Both the position numbers and the translations under genes were made by a program. A stretch of 64,000 bases of DNA from Tepidiphilus olei (GTDB lineage Bacteria > Pseudomonadota > Gammaproteobacteria > Burkholderiales > Rhodocyclaceae): NCBI RefSeq assembly GCF_006980705.1, contig NZ_SBHO01000003.1:1-64000 (forward strand). The letters are read 5' to 3'. The notes beneath the pieces were generated by a model. It saw only the letters and a program-made list of their open reading frames with translations, was not told the DNA's origin and did no database searches. Numbering within the stretch: the stretch's first letter is position 1; each line of letters begins with the position of its first letter. This document shows positions 26,206 through 38,110 of the stretch, in pieces.

Positions 26206-27671
26206 AGGCGATGGCAGAGAGGAAGGAAGAAAAGGTGGACGCACTGGCGCTGGCCGAAGAGCGGCTGCTCGCGGCCAACGGCTTGACGCTGGAGGACGTG
26301 TCTTCGACCTTGTCGCAGGTGCAGTCTCATGCGGTCGACGAGGCGGACGTGTATTTCCAGCTGCGCCACGTGGAGGGTTGGTCCCTCGAAGAGGGGATCG
26401 TGAAGTCGGGGTCTTTTTCCATCGAGCAGGGCGTGGGCGTGCGGGCGATCGCCGGGGAAAAACAGGCGCTCGCTTATACCGACGACCTGCGGCTGGCTTC
26501 GCTCCTGGAGGCGGCGCGCACCGTGCGCGCGGTCGCCGCGCTCGGGCAGGAGCGGCGGGTGGACCTATGCCGCGGCGCACTGCCGCCGGCGCGCTACCCG
26601 GCCGTCGATCCGGTGGGAACCTTGCCGGCGCCGGAAAAGGTGCGGCTGTTGGAGTGGCTGGAAGCGAAGGCGCGGGCCCTGGATCCCCGCGTCGAACAGG
26701 TGATGGCGGGGTTGGCGGCCTCGTGGGAGACGGTGCTCATCGCCCGCAGCGACGGAACGCTCGCCGCCGACTTGCGCCCGCTCGTGCGTTTGTCGCTCAC
26801 CGTCATCATGTCGCAGGACGGTCGGCGCGAGAGCGGCTCGAGCGGCATGGGGGGGCGCTATGGTCTTACCGCGTTCGACGAGGCGGCGCTCGAGCGTCTT
26901 GCCCGCGAAGCGGTGCATCAGGCGCGGGTCAATCTGGAGGCGAGACCGGCTCCGGCCGGCGTCTTCACCGTGGTGCTCGGGCCCGGCTGGCCGGGGGTGT
27001 TGCTGCACGAGGCGGTCGGTCATGGCCTGGAGGGGGATTTCAACCGCAAGGGGACTTCGGCCTATAGCGGGCGCATCGGCGAGCGGGTGGCCGCGGCGGG
27101 CGTGACGGTGGTCGACGACGGGACTTTGCCCTTGCGCCGGGGCTCGCTCACCCTCGACGACGAGGGGACGCCCACCCAGCCGACCGTGCTCATCGAGGAT
27201 GGTATCCTCGTCGGGTACATGCAGGACCGGCTCAATGCCCGCTTGATGGGCATGAAACCCACCGGCAACGGGCGGCGCGAGTCCTACGCCTACGGACCGA
27301 TGCCCAGGATGACGAACACCTACATGTTGGCCGGGTCGCACGAGCCCGAAGAGATCCTCGCCTCGGTCGAGCGCGGCATCTACGCGGTCAATTTCGGCGG
27401 GGGACAGGTCGACATCACTTCCGGCAAATTCGTCTTTTCCATGTCGGAGGCCTACTGGGTCGAGGATGGGAAAGTGTGCTACCCCATCAAGGGGGCGACC
27501 TTGATCGGCAGTGGTCCCGAGGTGATGCAGCGTGTGTCGATGATCGGCACCGATCTCGCCCTCGATCCGGGCATCGGTACCTGCGGCAAGGACGGGCAGA
27601 GCGTGCCGGTGGGCGTGGGGCAACCGACGCTGCGCGTCGACGGCATCACCGTCGGAGGGACGCAGGGCTGA
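26202..27671 (+). CDS. tldD: TldD, metalloprotease subunit
   Basis: About 489 residues. The HExxxH zinc motif is in LLHEAVGHGLEGD, followed by the conserved DFNRKGTSAYSGRIGE region. The C-terminal GGGQVDITSGKFVFSMSEAY and GPEVMQRVSMIG are typical of TldD. With TldE (PmbA) it degrades unfolded peptides such as CcdA and matures microcin B17; tldE is not in the window. The gene overlaps the nitrilase stop. ATG 26202 has AGGAG 9 nt upstream; ATG 26196 is an alternative. It ends 26 nt inside the convergent transglycosylase gene. Confidence 0.93.
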   Translation: MKAMAERKEEKVDALALAEERLLAANGLTLEDVSSTLSQVQSHAVDEADVYFQLRHVEGWSLEEGIVKSGSFSIEQGVGVRAIAGEKQALAYTDDLRLASLLEAARTVRAVAALGQERRVDLCRGALPPARYPAVDPVGTLPAPEKVRLLEWLEAKARALDPRVEQVMAGLAASWETVLIARSDGTLAADLRPLVRLSLTVIMSQDGRRESGSSGMGGRYGLTAFDEAALERLAREAVHQARVNLEARPAPAGVFTVVLGPGWPGVLLHEAVGHGLEGDFNRKGTSAYSGRIGERVAAAGVTVVDDGTLPLRRGSLTLDDEGTPTQPTVLIEDGILVGYMQDRLNARLMGMKPTGNGRRESYAYGPMPRMTNTYMLAGSHEPEEILASVERGIYAVNFGGGQVDITSGKFVFSMSEAYWVEDGKVCYPIKGATLIGSGPEVMQRVSMIGTDLALDPGIGTCGKDGQSVPVGVGQPTLRVDGITVGGTQG

Positions 27672-28305
27672 GCTCGGGCTGGCGGTACTTGCGCCAGTTC
27701 GCCAGTACCGCATTGGGGTACTCCGGTCGCCCCAGGCTGCCGTTGTAGCGCCCCAGCGCGCGGTAGAGGTCGCCTTTTTCGAGATCGAGATAGTGGCGCA
27801 GGATGGTGCAGCCGTAGCGCAGGTTGGTGCGCAGATGGAAGAGGTTGTGCTGCGGCGTGCCGATGAGCCCGACCCAGAAAGGCATCACCTGCATGTAGCC
27901 GCGTGCCCCGGCAGTGGAGACGGCGTATTTGCGAAAACCGCTCTCGACCTCGATGAGGCCGAGTACCAGCTCCGGGTCGAGGCCGGCGCGAGCGGATTCA
28001 TAGTAGATCGTGGCGAGCAGCTCTTCGCGCTCGGCCGGGTCGGGGACGCGGCGGGTGAGCCGCTCGCTCTGCGCGTCGATCCAGCGGGCCGCAAGCGGGT
28101 CGCGGCGGATGCGCTCGGGGGCGACGGGTGCATCGGCGACGATGGCCGAGAGCGCCTCGCGCACGCTGTCGGCGAGCGGTTCGTAGATCTGCGCTCCGGC
28201 GCGCGCCGGAGCGGGGGCGAGCGCGGCGAGCAGGAGCGCCGCCGCAAGCAGGAATCGGGCGGCGGACTGGGGTAAAAAGCGCGGGCGGTACGACGGCTGC
28301 ATCAT
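27646..28305 (-). CDS. Lytic transglycosylase, SLT domain
   Basis: A 219-residue exported protein with a signal peptide (residues about 14-36, LLAAALLLAALAPAPARA). Its SLT domain carries the catalytic Glu in LGLIEVESGFRKYA, then STAGARGYMQVMPFW and LRYGCTILRHYLD. It would cleave the peptidoglycan glycan strand in the periplasm. ATG 28305 or 28302 is preferred to an upstream GTG (28335). It lies 91 nt after proS, an arrangement common in betaproteobacteria, and its 3' end overlaps tldD. Confidence 0.88.
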   Translation of the reverse strand: MMQPSYRPRFLPQSAARFLLAAALLLAALAPAPARAGAQIYEPLADSVREALSAIVADAPVAPERIRRDPLAARWIDAQSERLTRRVPDPAEREELLATIYYESARAGLDPELVLGLIEVESGFRKYAVSTAGARGYMQVMPFWVGLIGTPQHNLFHLRTNLRYGCTILRHYLDLEKGDLYRALGRYNGSLGRPEYPNAVLANWRKYRQPELSPASLRR

Positions 28306-28396
28306 GGATACCGGATTCTTGCCAAATACGTCCACCCAAGGGTGGGCAAGGGCGAGGACAGGGGCTTGGCGTGGCCCGTTCGGCGCTGCCCCGAAA

Positions 28397-30124
28397 TCAC
28401 CCCAGCGGTTTTTTCTCGGCGTTGATCGAGGCCGCGAGTTCGGCCACGACCTCGCCGATGGGGAGCGTGCGTGCCTCGCGTTCGCGGCGGTGCTGCACTT
28501 CGTAGCGACCCGCGGCGAGCCCCCGCTCGCTCACCACCACCCGCCAGGGCACGCCGACGAGTTCCCAGTCGGCGAACATGGCGCCGGGACGCTCGTTGCG
28601 ATCGTCGAGCACGACGTCGAGGCCGGCGGCGAGACAGTCGCGGTAGATCGCTTCGGCCGCTTCCGCCACCATGGGGGATTTGGCCGCCCCGATCGGACAG
28701 ATGACGACTTCGAAGGGGGCGATGGCCGCCGGCCAGAGGATGCCGCGCTCGTCGTGGTTCTGTTCGATTGCCGCGCCCAGGATGCGGGAGACGCCGATGC
28801 CGTAGCAGCCCATCTCCATCGGGCGCTCACGCCCCTCGGCGTCGAGGAAAGTACAGTGCATCGCCTCGGAGTACTTCGTGCGTAGCTGGAAGATGTGCCC
28901 CACTTCGATGCCGCGGCAGATCTCGAGCGTGCCTTTGCCGTCGGGCGAAGGGTCGCCGGCGACGACGTTGCGCAGATCGGCCACTTCCGGTTCGGGGAAG
29001 TCGCGGCCGAGGTTGGCGCCGGTGTAGTGGTGCTCGTCCTCGTTGGCCCCGATCACGAAGTCGGCCATCTTGGCCACGGTACGGTCGGCGATGATGCGGC
29101 CAGGGAACCCGATGGGCCCCAGCGAACCAGGTCCGGCGCCGAAGGTGGCGCGGATGGCGGCCTCGTCGGCGAAGGTGAGCGGGTTCTTGATGCCGGGGAG
29201 TTTCTGCGCCTTGATCTCGTTGAGTTCGTGATCGCCGCGCAAAAGCAGCAGCACCGGTGCACCGTCTTCGCCCTCGATGACGATCGCCTTGACGGTGCGC
29301 TCGATGGGGATGTGGAGAAAGTCGACCAGATCGGCGATGGTCTTCACCCCGGGGGTGTGCACCTTGGCGAGCGGCTCGCGCGGCTCGGGGCGCGGGCCGG
29401 GCGGGGGCAGTGCTTCGGCGAGTTCCACGTTGGCCGCGTAGCTCGAGGCGGGGCAATAGGCGATGTCGTCCTCGCCGGTGTCGGCGATGACGTGGAATTC
29501 GTGCGAGCCGGTGCCGCCGATCGAACCCGTGTCGGCCGCCACGGCACGGAACTTCAGCCCGAGCCGGGTGAAGATTCGCGTGTAGGTGTCGTACATGTTG
29601 CGGTATTCGCGCTCGAGATCGGCGAAATCGGCATGAAACGAGTAGCCGTCTTTCATGATGAACTCGCGCGCGCGCATCACGCCGAAGCGCGGGCGGATCT
29701 CGTCGCGGAACTTGGTCTGGATCTGGTAGAAATGCCGGGGCAGCTGGCGGTAACTCTTGATGTCGCGGCGCACGAGGTCGGTGATGACTTCTTCGTGCGT
29801 GGGACCGAGCACGAAGTCACGCTCGTGCCGGTCCTTGAATCGCAGCAATTCCGGGCCATAGTGTTCCCAACGCCCGGATTCTTGCCACAGCTCGGCCGGT
29901 TGCACCACCGGCAGGAGCACCTCGACGGCGCCGGCGCGGTTCATCTCTTCGCGCACGATGGCTTCGACCTTGCGCAGACTGCGCAAGCCCAAAGGAAGCC
30001 AAGAATAGATGCCGGCGGCGATGCGCCGGATCATGCCGGCGCGGATCATGAGTTTCTGGCTGACGATCTCGGCGTCGGCCGGGGCTTCCTTGAGCGTGAC
30101 GAGGTGGGCGTGGCTGGCTTTCAT
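28397..30124 (-). CDS. proS: Prolyl-tRNA synthetase, bacterial type
   Basis: A 575-residue class II synthetase. Motif 2 region [21 protein letters not shown] and motif 3 near [13 protein letters not shown] are clear. The insertion domain (residues about 225-390, YbaK-like editing) is present, for example [12 protein letters not shown] and [11 protein letters not shown]. The C-terminal anticodon-binding domain follows. It charges tRNA-Pro and clears misacylated Ala-tRNA-Pro. The ATG at 30124 overlaps the ackA stop by 4 nt, so translation may be coupled to acetate kinase. Confidence 0.95.
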   Translation of the reverse strand: MKASHAHLVTLKEAPADAEIVSQKLMIRAGMIRRIAAGIYSWLPLGLRSLRKVEAIVREEMNRAGAVEVLLPVVQPAELWQESGRWEHYGPELLRFKDRHERDFVLGPTHEEVITDLVRRDIKSYRQLPRHFYQIQTKFRDEIRPRFGVMRAREFIMKDGYSFHADFADLEREYRNMYDTYTRIFTRLGLKFRAVAADTGSIGGTGSHEFHVIADTGEDDIAYCPASSYAANVELAEALPPPGPRPEPREPLAKVHTPGVKTIADLVDFLHIPIERTVKAIVIEGEDGAPVLLLLRGDHELNEIKAQKLPGIKNPLTFADEAAIRATFGAGPGSLGPIGFPGRIIADRTVAKMADFVIGANEDEHHYTGANLGRDFPEPEVADLRNVVAGDPSPDGKGTLEICRGIEVGHIFQLRTKYSEAMHCTFLDAEGRERPMEMGCYGIGVSRILGAAIEQNHDERGILWPAAIAPFEVVICPIGAAKSPMVAEAAEAIYRDCLAAGLDVVLDDRNERPGAMFADWELVGVPWRVVVSERGLAAGRYEVQHRREREARTLPIGEVVAELAASINAEKKPLG

Positions 30125-31380
30125 CGGTTCGCATCGACGGCTGGAGGATTGGCGGCGATTGTAGCAGAGCCTTCCCGCCGCAGGACTTCCAGGGTATAGC
30201 GCGCGATCATCGCTTCTTCGTTGGTGGGCACCACGGCAAGGGCCACGCGGCTATCCGGGGCGTCGATGCGCCCGGCGGTGCCGGCGATGCGCTCGTTCGC
30301 CCGGGGATCGAGCACGGCACCGAGCCAGTCGAGCCGTTCGATCACGCGCGCGCGCACCGGCGCGGCATGCTCGCCGATGCCGGCAGTGAAGACGAGCGCG
30401 TCGAGCCCGCCGAGGGCGGCTGCGAGCGACCCGATCTCGCGCACCAGGCGGTAGCAGAAGAGCTCGACCGCTTCCTTGGCGTGCGGATCGTCGCTCGCGA
30501 GCAGCTCGCGCATGTCCTGGCTGATGCCGGATACGCCCAGCAGCCCCGATTCCTTGTAGAGCATGTGATCGACCTGGGCGAGGCTCATGCCGCCGTATTC
30601 GATGAGGTGCAGCACGAGGCCGGGATCGATGCTGCCGCTGCGCGTGCCCATCATCAGCCCGTCGATGGTGGTGAACCCCATGGTGGTGGCCACGCTCTTG
30701 CCTTCGCGCAGGGCGCACAGCGAGGCGCCGTTGCCCAGGTGGGCGATGATCACCCGTCCCTTGGCACGCTCGGGGCCCAGGACTTCGGGCAGGCGACGGC
30801 TGACGTAGTCGTAGGAGAGGCCGTGAAAGCCATAGCGCCGGATGCCCTCGTCGAAGAGCTTGCGCGGCAGGGGAAACATCTGGGCGAGTTTTGGCTGGGT
30901 GGTGTGGAAGGCCGTGTCGAAACAGCCGACCTGGACCCAATCGGTGCGTCGTTCGAGCATGCGTTTGATCGGGCGCAGGTTGTGCGGCTGGTGCAGGGGA
31001 GCGAGCGGCACGAATTGCTCCAGCTCCGCGACCATTTCGGGCGTGAGCCGCACGGGTTCGCGGAAACGCGCTCCGCCGTGGACGATGCGATGCCCCGTGG
31101 CGAGGATCTTCACGTCGTCGACGTGGGTGCTTAGCCAGTCGACGAGGTGGGTGAACGCGTCTTCATGTTGCCGGTCGAGCGAGCCTGTCAGGGAAAGCGC
31201 GACCGTTTCGCTGGGGTTTTTGCCGCGGCGCACCCGCCAGCGGGGATGGGCCGTGCCGATGCCGTCGATCTGACCCCATACGTGGGGCGTTTCGACGATG
31301 GTGTCATCCTCGACGAGAAAGAGGGAGAATTTGACGCTGCTCGAGCCGGCGTTGAGCGTGAGAAGGGCGGGGCGTCGCAT
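30121..31380 (-). CDS. ackA: Acetate kinase
   Basis: A 419-residue protein beginning [15 protein letters not shown], the acetate kinase signature. Further signatures are [33 protein letters not shown] and [20 protein letters not shown]. It interconverts acetyl phosphate and acetate with ADP/ATP. It sits 18 nt after the phosphate acetyltransferase fusion gene, so the two form the Pta-AckA pathway, and overlaps proS downstream. Confidence 0.95.
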   Translation of the reverse strand: MRRPALLTLNAGSSSVKFSLFLVEDDTIVETPHVWGQIDGIGTAHPRWRVRRGKNPSETVALSLTGSLDRQHEDAFTHLVDWLSTHVDDVKILATGHRIVHGGARFREPVRLTPEMVAELEQFVPLAPLHQPHNLRPIKRMLERRTDWVQVGCFDTAFHTTQPKLAQMFPLPRKLFDEGIRRYGFHGLSYDYVSRRLPEVLGPERAKGRVIIAHLGNGASLCALREGKSVATTMGFTTIDGLMMGTRSGSIDPGLVLHLIEYGGMSLAQVDHMLYKESGLLGVSGISQDMRELLASDDPHAKEAVELFCYRLVREIGSLAAALGGLDALVFTAGIGEHAAPVRARVIERLDWLGAVLDPRANERIAGTAGRIDAPDSRVALAVVPTNEEAMIARYTLEVLRREGSATIAANPPAVDANR

Positions 31381-31398
31381 GGGATACCTCGGAGTCGG

Positions 31399-32814
31399 TC
31401 AGGAGGGAAGGCCGGTGGTGCGCTTGGCGTGCGCGAGCACCTGGGCCACCGCGCAGGAAGCGGCGCGCGTCTCGGGCGTATCGGCGCGGCTGGTGAGCAC
31501 GATGGGGACCTTGGCTCCCAGCACGATGCCAGCCATCAGGGCATTGGCGAGGTATTCGAGCTGCTTGGCCACCATGTTGCCGGCCTCCAGGTCGGGGACG
31601 ACGAGGATGTCTGCATTGCCGGCCACCGCCGAGCGGATGCCCTTGATGCGGGCGGCAACCTGTGAGATGGCGTTGTCGAAGGCGAGCGGCCCGTCGAGCA
31701 GCCCGCCTTTGATTTGTCCCCGGTCGGCCATCTTGCACAGCGCCGCGGCGTCGATCGTCGAGCGGATCTTCGAGGTGACGGTCTCCACCGCCGAGAGGAT
31801 GGCGACTTTCGGCTCGGCGATACCCAGCGCATGGGCGAGATCGATGGCGTTTTGCACGATGTCGACTTTTTCTTCCAGCGTGGGTTCGATGTTGACGGCG
31901 GCGTCGGTGATCATCAGCGGCCGGGGATAGGTGGGAACGTCGGCGAGGAAGACATGGCTGATGCGCCGCGCGGTACGCAGCCCCGTGTCACGCTGCACCA
32001 CCGCCGCCATGAGCTCGTCGGTGTGCAGCGACCCTTTCATGAGGGCCTCGGCCTTGCCCTCGCGGCACAGCTGGACGGCGACCTCGGCCGAGGCGTGCGA
32101 ATGCGGCGTGTCGATGATCTGTAGTTCCGAGAGGTCGGCGCCCAGTGCCTGCGCGGCAGCGAGGATTTTCGCTTTGGGGCCGACGAGGATGGGGCGGATG
32201 ATGCCGGCTTGCATCGCTTCGAGCGCGCCCCCGAGCGAGGGTTCGTCGCACGGATGCGCCACGGCCACGGTGATGGGCTCGAGCCCCTTCACCCGCGACA
32301 TGATCTGGCGGTAACGCAATTCCTTGTCGGTAAACGAGATCTCGGGCAGATGGAGTTTGGGGCAGCGGATCTTCTCCGTGGGGGCGATGACTTCGGCAAT
32401 GCCGTCGATCACCTTGAGGCCGTCTTGGTTGACCGCCAGACACTCGAAGACGACGTGGTGATTCTCCGGATGCTTCTCCTTGACGGTGACGCTGGCGGTG
32501 AGCGTATCGCCCACGGCGATGGGGCGATGGAAACGCAGATCCTGGCGCACGTAGACGGTGCCGGGGCCGGGGAGCTGGTTGCCGAGGAGCGCGGAGAAGA
32601 GCGCTCCGCCCCACATGGAATGGCCGACGACTTCGTGCGTGGGCCCCTTTTTGGCGAACTCGGGATCGAGGTGGGTGGGGTTGACGTCGCCGGAGATGGC
32701 CGCGAAAAGCGGGATGTCCTGGGGGCGCAGCGTGCGCGTCATCTGTGCCGTCTGGCCGATCTGGATTTCGTCGAAGGGGTGATTCTCGATGGTTTCGCTG
32801 GCGAGGGTCGTCAT
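31399..32814 (-). CDS. MaoC-like dehydratase fused to a phosphate acetyl/butyryltransferase
   Basis: A 471-residue fusion. Residues about 10-150 are a MaoC hotdog domain (LFAAISGDVNPTHLDPEFA with the hydratase Asp-His, VVGHSMWGGAL). Residues about 165-468 are a phosphotransacetylase domain (MQAGIIRPILVGP, TDAAVNIEPTLEEK, NALMAGIVLGAKVPIVLTSR). The family is annotated as bifunctional enoyl-CoA hydratase/phosphate acetyltransferase; the role of the hotdog domain is not settled. With ackA it would turn acyl-CoA into acyl phosphate and then acid plus ATP. First gene of the operon. Confidence 0.9.
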   Translation of the reverse strand: MTTLASETIENHPFDEIQIGQTAQMTRTLRPQDIPLFAAISGDVNPTHLDPEFAKKGPTHEVVGHSMWGGALFSALLGNQLPGPGTVYVRQDLRFHRPIAVGDTLTASVTVKEKHPENHHVVFECLAVNQDGLKVIDGIAEVIAPTEKIRCPKLHLPEISFTDKELRYRQIMSRVKGLEPITVAVAHPCDEPSLGGALEAMQAGIIRPILVGPKAKILAAAQALGADLSELQIIDTPHSHASAEVAVQLCREGKAEALMKGSLHTDELMAAVVQRDTGLRTARRISHVFLADVPTYPRPLMITDAAVNIEPTLEEKVDIVQNAIDLAHALGIAEPKVAILSAVETVTSKIRSTIDAAALCKMADRGQIKGGLLDGPLAFDNAISQVAARIKGIRSAVAGNADILVVPDLEAGNMVAKQLEYLANALMAGIVLGAKVPIVLTSRADTPETRAASCAVAQVLAHAKRTTGLPS

Positions 32815-32843
32815 GGGCAGAACTCCGTTTTTTGCTCTGCAGC

Positions 32844-32849
32844 ATTATA
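32844..32849 (-). promoter_or_regulatory. -10 box of the MaoC/pta-ackA-proS operon
   Basis: TATAAT is read on the minus strand 29 nt before the ATG at 32814, with GGAG about 8 nt before the start codon. The -35 region is not convincing. The rest of the 190-nt divergent gap carries a plus-strand GATAAT (32970-32975) that would serve glmU. Confidence 0.5.
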
Positions 32850-32969
32850 GGCGGGAAGGGCGGGCGATGCAGGTTTTGTAAGCCCACAAAGGATCGGCGG
32901 GGGTCGGGCCCGGCGAACGCTGCCCTGCGGCCGCACCGGAGCTCATTCGAGTTGAACGAGGGTGTACGC

Positions 32970-32975
32970 GATAAT
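32970..32975 (+). promoter_or_regulatory. -10 box for glmU-glmS
   Basis: GATAAT lies 29 nt before the glmU ATG. A weak TTCGAG (32946-32951) is at 18-nt spacing; a better-looking TTGAAC is only 12 nt away and thus unlikely. AAGGA just before the start gives a good ribosome site. Confidence 0.4.
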
Positions 32976-33004
32976 TCCCTTTTCCCCGCCAAGGAAGGAC
33001 GACG

Positions 33005-34372
33005 ATGGAAGTGGTGATCCTGGCCGCCGGCAAGGGCACGCGCATGCGCTCGCGCCTGCCCAAGGTGCTGCAACCGCTCGCCGGCCGTCCCTTGCTCGCC
33101 CACGTGCTCGACACGGCCCGAAGCCTCGATCCGCGGCGTCTGCTCGTCGTCGTCGGGCACGAGGCGGGGCAGGTGCGCGAGGCGTTTGCGGCGCAGGGCG
33201 ATCTCGTGTGGGTGGAACAGCACCCCCAATTGGGCACGGGGCACGCGCTGCGCACGGCGCTACCCTCCCTCGGCCTGGAAGACGTGGTGCTCGTGCTCTA
33301 CGGCGACGTGCCGCTGTTGCGGCCGCAGACGCTCGCGCGGCTGCTGGAGGCGGCCGAAGGGGGCAAGGCGCTGGCGATCCTCACCGCGCGGCTGCCCGAT
33401 CCCCGGGGCTACGGGCGCATCGTGCGCGACGCGAGCGGGCGCATTTGCGCCATCGTCGAGGAAAAGGATGCCGATGCGAAGGTGCGCGCGATCGATGAGA
33501 TCAACACCGGCGTGATGGTCTTGCCCGCTGCCCGCCTCCCCGGTTGGCTCGAGGCGCTCACCAACGCCAACGCCCAGGGCGAATACTATCTGACCGACGT
33601 CGTCGCTGCCGCGGTGCGCGAGGCCGTGTCGGTGATCGGCGTAGAAGCGGAGGATGCGACGGAAGTGGCCGGCGTAAACGACAAGGCGCAGCTGGCCGAG
33701 CTCGAACGCCTCTATCAGCGGCGCGAGGCCGAGCGGCTCCTGCGCGCCGGGGTGACGCTGCTCGATCCGGCGCGGCTCGAGGTGCGCGGCACGCTCGAGT
33801 GCGGCCTGGACGTGACGATCGACGTCGGCTGCATCTTCTCCGGCCACGTGGTGCTCGCCGACGGGGTGCGCGTGGGGCCGTACTGCGTGCTTTCCGACTG
33901 CACGGTGCTCGAGGGGGCCGAGATCCGGGCCTTCTCCCATCTTGAAGGCGCCGAAATCGGGCCGCAGGCGGTGGTCGGCCCCTACGCGCGCCTGCGCCCC
34001 GGTACCCGGCTGGCGCAGGGCGTGCATGTAGGGAATTTCGTCGAAGTGAAGAATTCCTCCCTCGGGCCGGAGACGAAGGCGAATCATCTGGCCTATCTGG
34101 GGGATGCCGAGATCGGAGCGCGCGTCAACATCGGCGCGGGCACCATCACCTGCAACTACGACGGGGCGAACAAGCACCGCACGGTGATCGAAGACGACGC
34201 CTTCATCGGCAGCGACACCCAACTCGTCGCCCCCGTGCGGGTGGGGCGCGGCGCGACGCTCGGCGCGGGCACGACGCTCACGCGCGACGCGCCACCCGAG
34301 GCGCTCACCGTCTCCCGGGCGCCGCAGCGCACCCTTTCCGGCTGGCAACGGCCGACCAAGAAAAAGGAGTAG
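33005..34372 (+). CDS. glmU: Bifunctional N-acetylglucosamine-1-phosphate uridyltransferase/glucosamine-1-phosphate acetyltransferase
   Basis: A 455-residue protein. The uridyltransferase half starts [14 protein letters not shown], the conserved nucleotide loop. From residue about 250 a left-handed beta helix (hexapeptide repeats such as [16 protein letters not shown] and [18 protein letters not shown]) forms the acetyltransferase. It makes UDP-GlcNAc for peptidoglycan and lipopolysaccharide. It is 4 nt before glmS, the enzyme two steps earlier in the same pathway. Confidence 0.96.
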   Translation: MEVVILAAGKGTRMRSRLPKVLQPLAGRPLLAHVLDTARSLDPRRLLVVVGHEAGQVREAFAAQGDLVWVEQHPQLGTGHALRTALPSLGLEDVVLVLYGDVPLLRPQTLARLLEAAEGGKALAILTARLPDPRGYGRIVRDASGRICAIVEEKDADAKVRAIDEINTGVMVLPAARLPGWLEALTNANAQGEYYLTDVVAAAVREAVSVIGVEAEDATEVAGVNDKAQLAELERLYQRREAERLLRAGVTLLDPARLEVRGTLECGLDVTIDVGCIFSGHVVLADGVRVGPYCVLSDCTVLEGAEIRAFSHLEGAEIGPQAVVGPYARLRPGTRLAQGVHVGNFVEVKNSSLGPETKANHLAYLGDAEIGARVNIGAGTITCNYDGANKHRTVIEDDAFIGSDTQLVAPVRVGRGATLGAGTTLTRDAPPEALTVSRAPQRTLSGWQRPTKKKE

Positions 34373-34376
34373 CACG

Positions 34377-36209
<1,833 letters not shown>

Positions 36210-36265
36210 GGGAAAAAGGCGGCTCTGGCCCTGCCATGTCGCTCCATGAAATGCACGAAAATAGG

Positions 36266-36271
36266 TATAAT
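36266..36271 (+). promoter_or_regulatory. -10 box for tsdB-tsdA
   Basis: A perfect TATAAT lies in the 176-nt gap after glmS, with no good -35 at 16-18 nt. That pattern would suit a promoter needing an activator. The predicted leader of about 108 nt ends in AGGAGG (36371-36376), 9 nt before the tsdB ATG. Confidence 0.45.
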
Positions 36272-36385
36272 TTTTGGAGAAGAATACCGGAAACTCTTGC
36301 GTCATCTGCCGCGAGAGCCGGTGGCGAGCGCGCAGCGGGCTATTCGATGCGTCTTCGAGGCCCACGACACAGGAGGAACATCTCT

Positions 36386-37039
36386 ATGACCAACAAGAAG
36401 ATCGCAAATGGGCTCGGCCTGCTGCTGGGCATCTTCCTGGTTTCCGGCCAAGCCCTGGCATTCGAAGGGGATGCCAAGCGCGGTCGGGCGGTGGCAGCCA
36501 CGTGCACGGCCTGCCACCAAGCCGATGGGAGCGGCATGAACATACCGGGCGGGGAGTCTTGGCCCCGCCTGGCAGGGCTCGATGCCGACTACCTCGCCAA
36601 GCAGCTGCACGACTTCAAGGCGGGGCGTCGCCAGAACGCCACCATGGCTCCCTTCGCCAAGATGCTCGATGACCAGCAGATCGCCGATGTGGCGGCCTAC
36701 TACAGCCAGATGCCCGTAACCCCGGCTCAGGGCGGCGACGTCGATGCCGAGCTGCTCGCCCGCGGTGAGCAGCTCGCTCTGCACGGCGACTGGGACAAAT
36801 ACATCGTCCCCTGCAAGAGCTGCCATGGTCCTGGCAACCAGGGCGCGGGGAGTACTTTTCCGGGCATCGCCAGCCAGCACGCCGGCTATATCGAGAACCA
36901 GCTGCGCGCCTGGCAGGCCGATAAGCGTAGCAACGACCCGCAGAACCTCATGGGCGCCATCGCCAAGCGCATGAGCGACGAGGACATCCGCGCCGTTTCC
37001 GCCTGGCTGGCCAGCCAGACCGTGACGTCCAAGAAATGA
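36386..37039 (+). CDS. tsdB: Diheme cytochrome c, TsdB-like electron acceptor
   Basis: A 217-residue protein with a signal peptide (about residues 9-28, LLLGIFLVSGQALA). It carries two class I cytochrome c domains with heme sites CTACH and CKSCH, like cytochrome c4 and TsdB. The axial Met candidates are in TMAPFAKM and NLMGAIAKRM. It directly precedes the thiosulfate dehydrogenase gene by 13 nt, which supports its role as redox partner. Standing alone it could be read as a c4-type cytochrome. Confidence 0.85.
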   Translation: MTNKKIANGLGLLLGIFLVSGQALAFEGDAKRGRAVAATCTACHQADGSGMNIPGGESWPRLAGLDADYLAKQLHDFKAGRRQNATMAPFAKMLDDQQIADVAAYYSQMPVTPAQGGDVDAELLARGEQLALHGDWDKYIVPCKSCHGPGNQGAGSTFPGIASQHAGYIENQLRAWQADKRSNDPQNLMGAIAKRMSDEDIRAVSAWLASQTVTSKK

Positions 37040-37052
37040 GGGGGAGCAGAGC

Positions 37053-38090
37053 ATGAAACGCAACAAGAAAACCCTAGCCGTGGCCGGCGCCGCCTTGGCT
37101 GCAGGTGTCAGCCTGGCTGCATTCGCCGATCCACTGCCTCCGGCGGTCGACACTCTGGTGAAGATGGGCTTTCCGGCACCCAAGGAGGGGGAGCTGGTCC
37201 ATGTGCCGCCGACCATGGCCGACCTCGAAGCCGCCAACATTCATCCCAAACTGAAGGCCGTCATCCGTCGTGGCCACGACCTCTTTACTAACACCCAGCA
37301 GTTGCGCGGCAAAAACGTCTTCAACGACATGAACTGCTCCAGTTGTCACTTGGGCGAGGGGCGTATGCCCTTCAGTGGTCCGGTATGGCCGGCGGCGGTC
37401 ACCCTGCCCGACTATCGCGACAAGAACGGCCACGTCAACAACCTCGAGGAACGCATCGCCGACTGCTTCGCCTACTCCATGAACGGCACCCCGCCGGAGT
37501 ACGGCAGCGACGATATGCTGGCGCTGTCGGCCTACCACCAGTGGTTGGCCAAGGGGGTGCCCATGTACCCCGACCAGCCGATCTACGGCCGCGGATTCCC
37601 GGCGCCGCAGCGTCCAGCGAGCTTGAGCTATGCCAACGGCGAGGCGCTCTACATGGAGAAATGTGCGATCTGCCATGGCAAAGACGGCTCCGGCCTTTAC
37701 CAGGGCGGAAAATACGTCTTTCCACCCCCCTGGGGCGACGGCTCCAACAACTGGGGAGCGGGCATCGTGCGCACCCACACCATGGCCGGGTTCATCAAAA
37801 ACAACATGCCGCTGGGCCAGCCGCTATCACTCTCCGATCAGGAGGCGTGGGACATCGCCTACTACATAACCCAACAGGAGCGTCCTCAAGATCCGCGCTA
37901 CAAGGGCAGCGTAGACGAGGTATTGGAGAAGTTCGGTCCTACTTTTCACAAGTTCAGCAGCTACGGCAAGGTGCGTGAGGTGGATGGCCATCGACTGGGC
38001 GATCACGCGAACTGGGGCGAGAAGGGGGAGAAGATCAAGCCCTGGAATGTCGGCAGACCGCGCTTCAAGGATCTCGAAGTCGAACAGTGA
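37053..38090 (+). CDS. tsdA: Diheme thiosulfate dehydrogenase, TsdA-like
   Basis: A 345-residue periplasmic protein with a signal peptide (residues 1-25). Two heme sites, CSSCH and CAICH, are visible. The stretch ERIADCFAYSMNGTPP supplies a Cys where TsdA has an unusual Cys axial ligand to the catalytic heme, and NNMPLGQPLS supplies a Met near heme 2. TsdA joins two thiosulfates to tetrathionate and passes electrons to cytochromes such as TsdB. The enzyme can be biased towards tetrathionate reduction in some species. Last gene of a two-gene operon. Confidence 0.85.
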   Translation: MKRNKKTLAVAGAALAAGVSLAAFADPLPPAVDTLVKMGFPAPKEGELVHVPPTMADLEAANIHPKLKAVIRRGHDLFTNTQQLRGKNVFNDMNCSSCHLGEGRMPFSGPVWPAAVTLPDYRDKNGHVNNLEERIADCFAYSMNGTPPEYGSDDMLALSAYHQWLAKGVPMYPDQPIYGRGFPAPQRPASLSYANGEALYMEKCAICHGKDGSGLYQGGKYVFPPPWGDGSNNWGAGIVRTHTMAGFIKNNMPLGQPLSLSDQEAWDIAYYITQQERPQDPRYKGSVDEVLEKFGPTFHKFSSYGKVREVDGHRLGDHANWGEKGEKIKPWNVGRPRFKDLEVEQ

Positions 38091-38110
38091 GGGCGGCTTC
38101 GTACCGAGCC

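Noticed and set aside
34373-34376. glmS ribozyme
   Set aside because: Only 4 nt lie between glmU and glmS, and the ribozyme is known mainly from Firmicutes.
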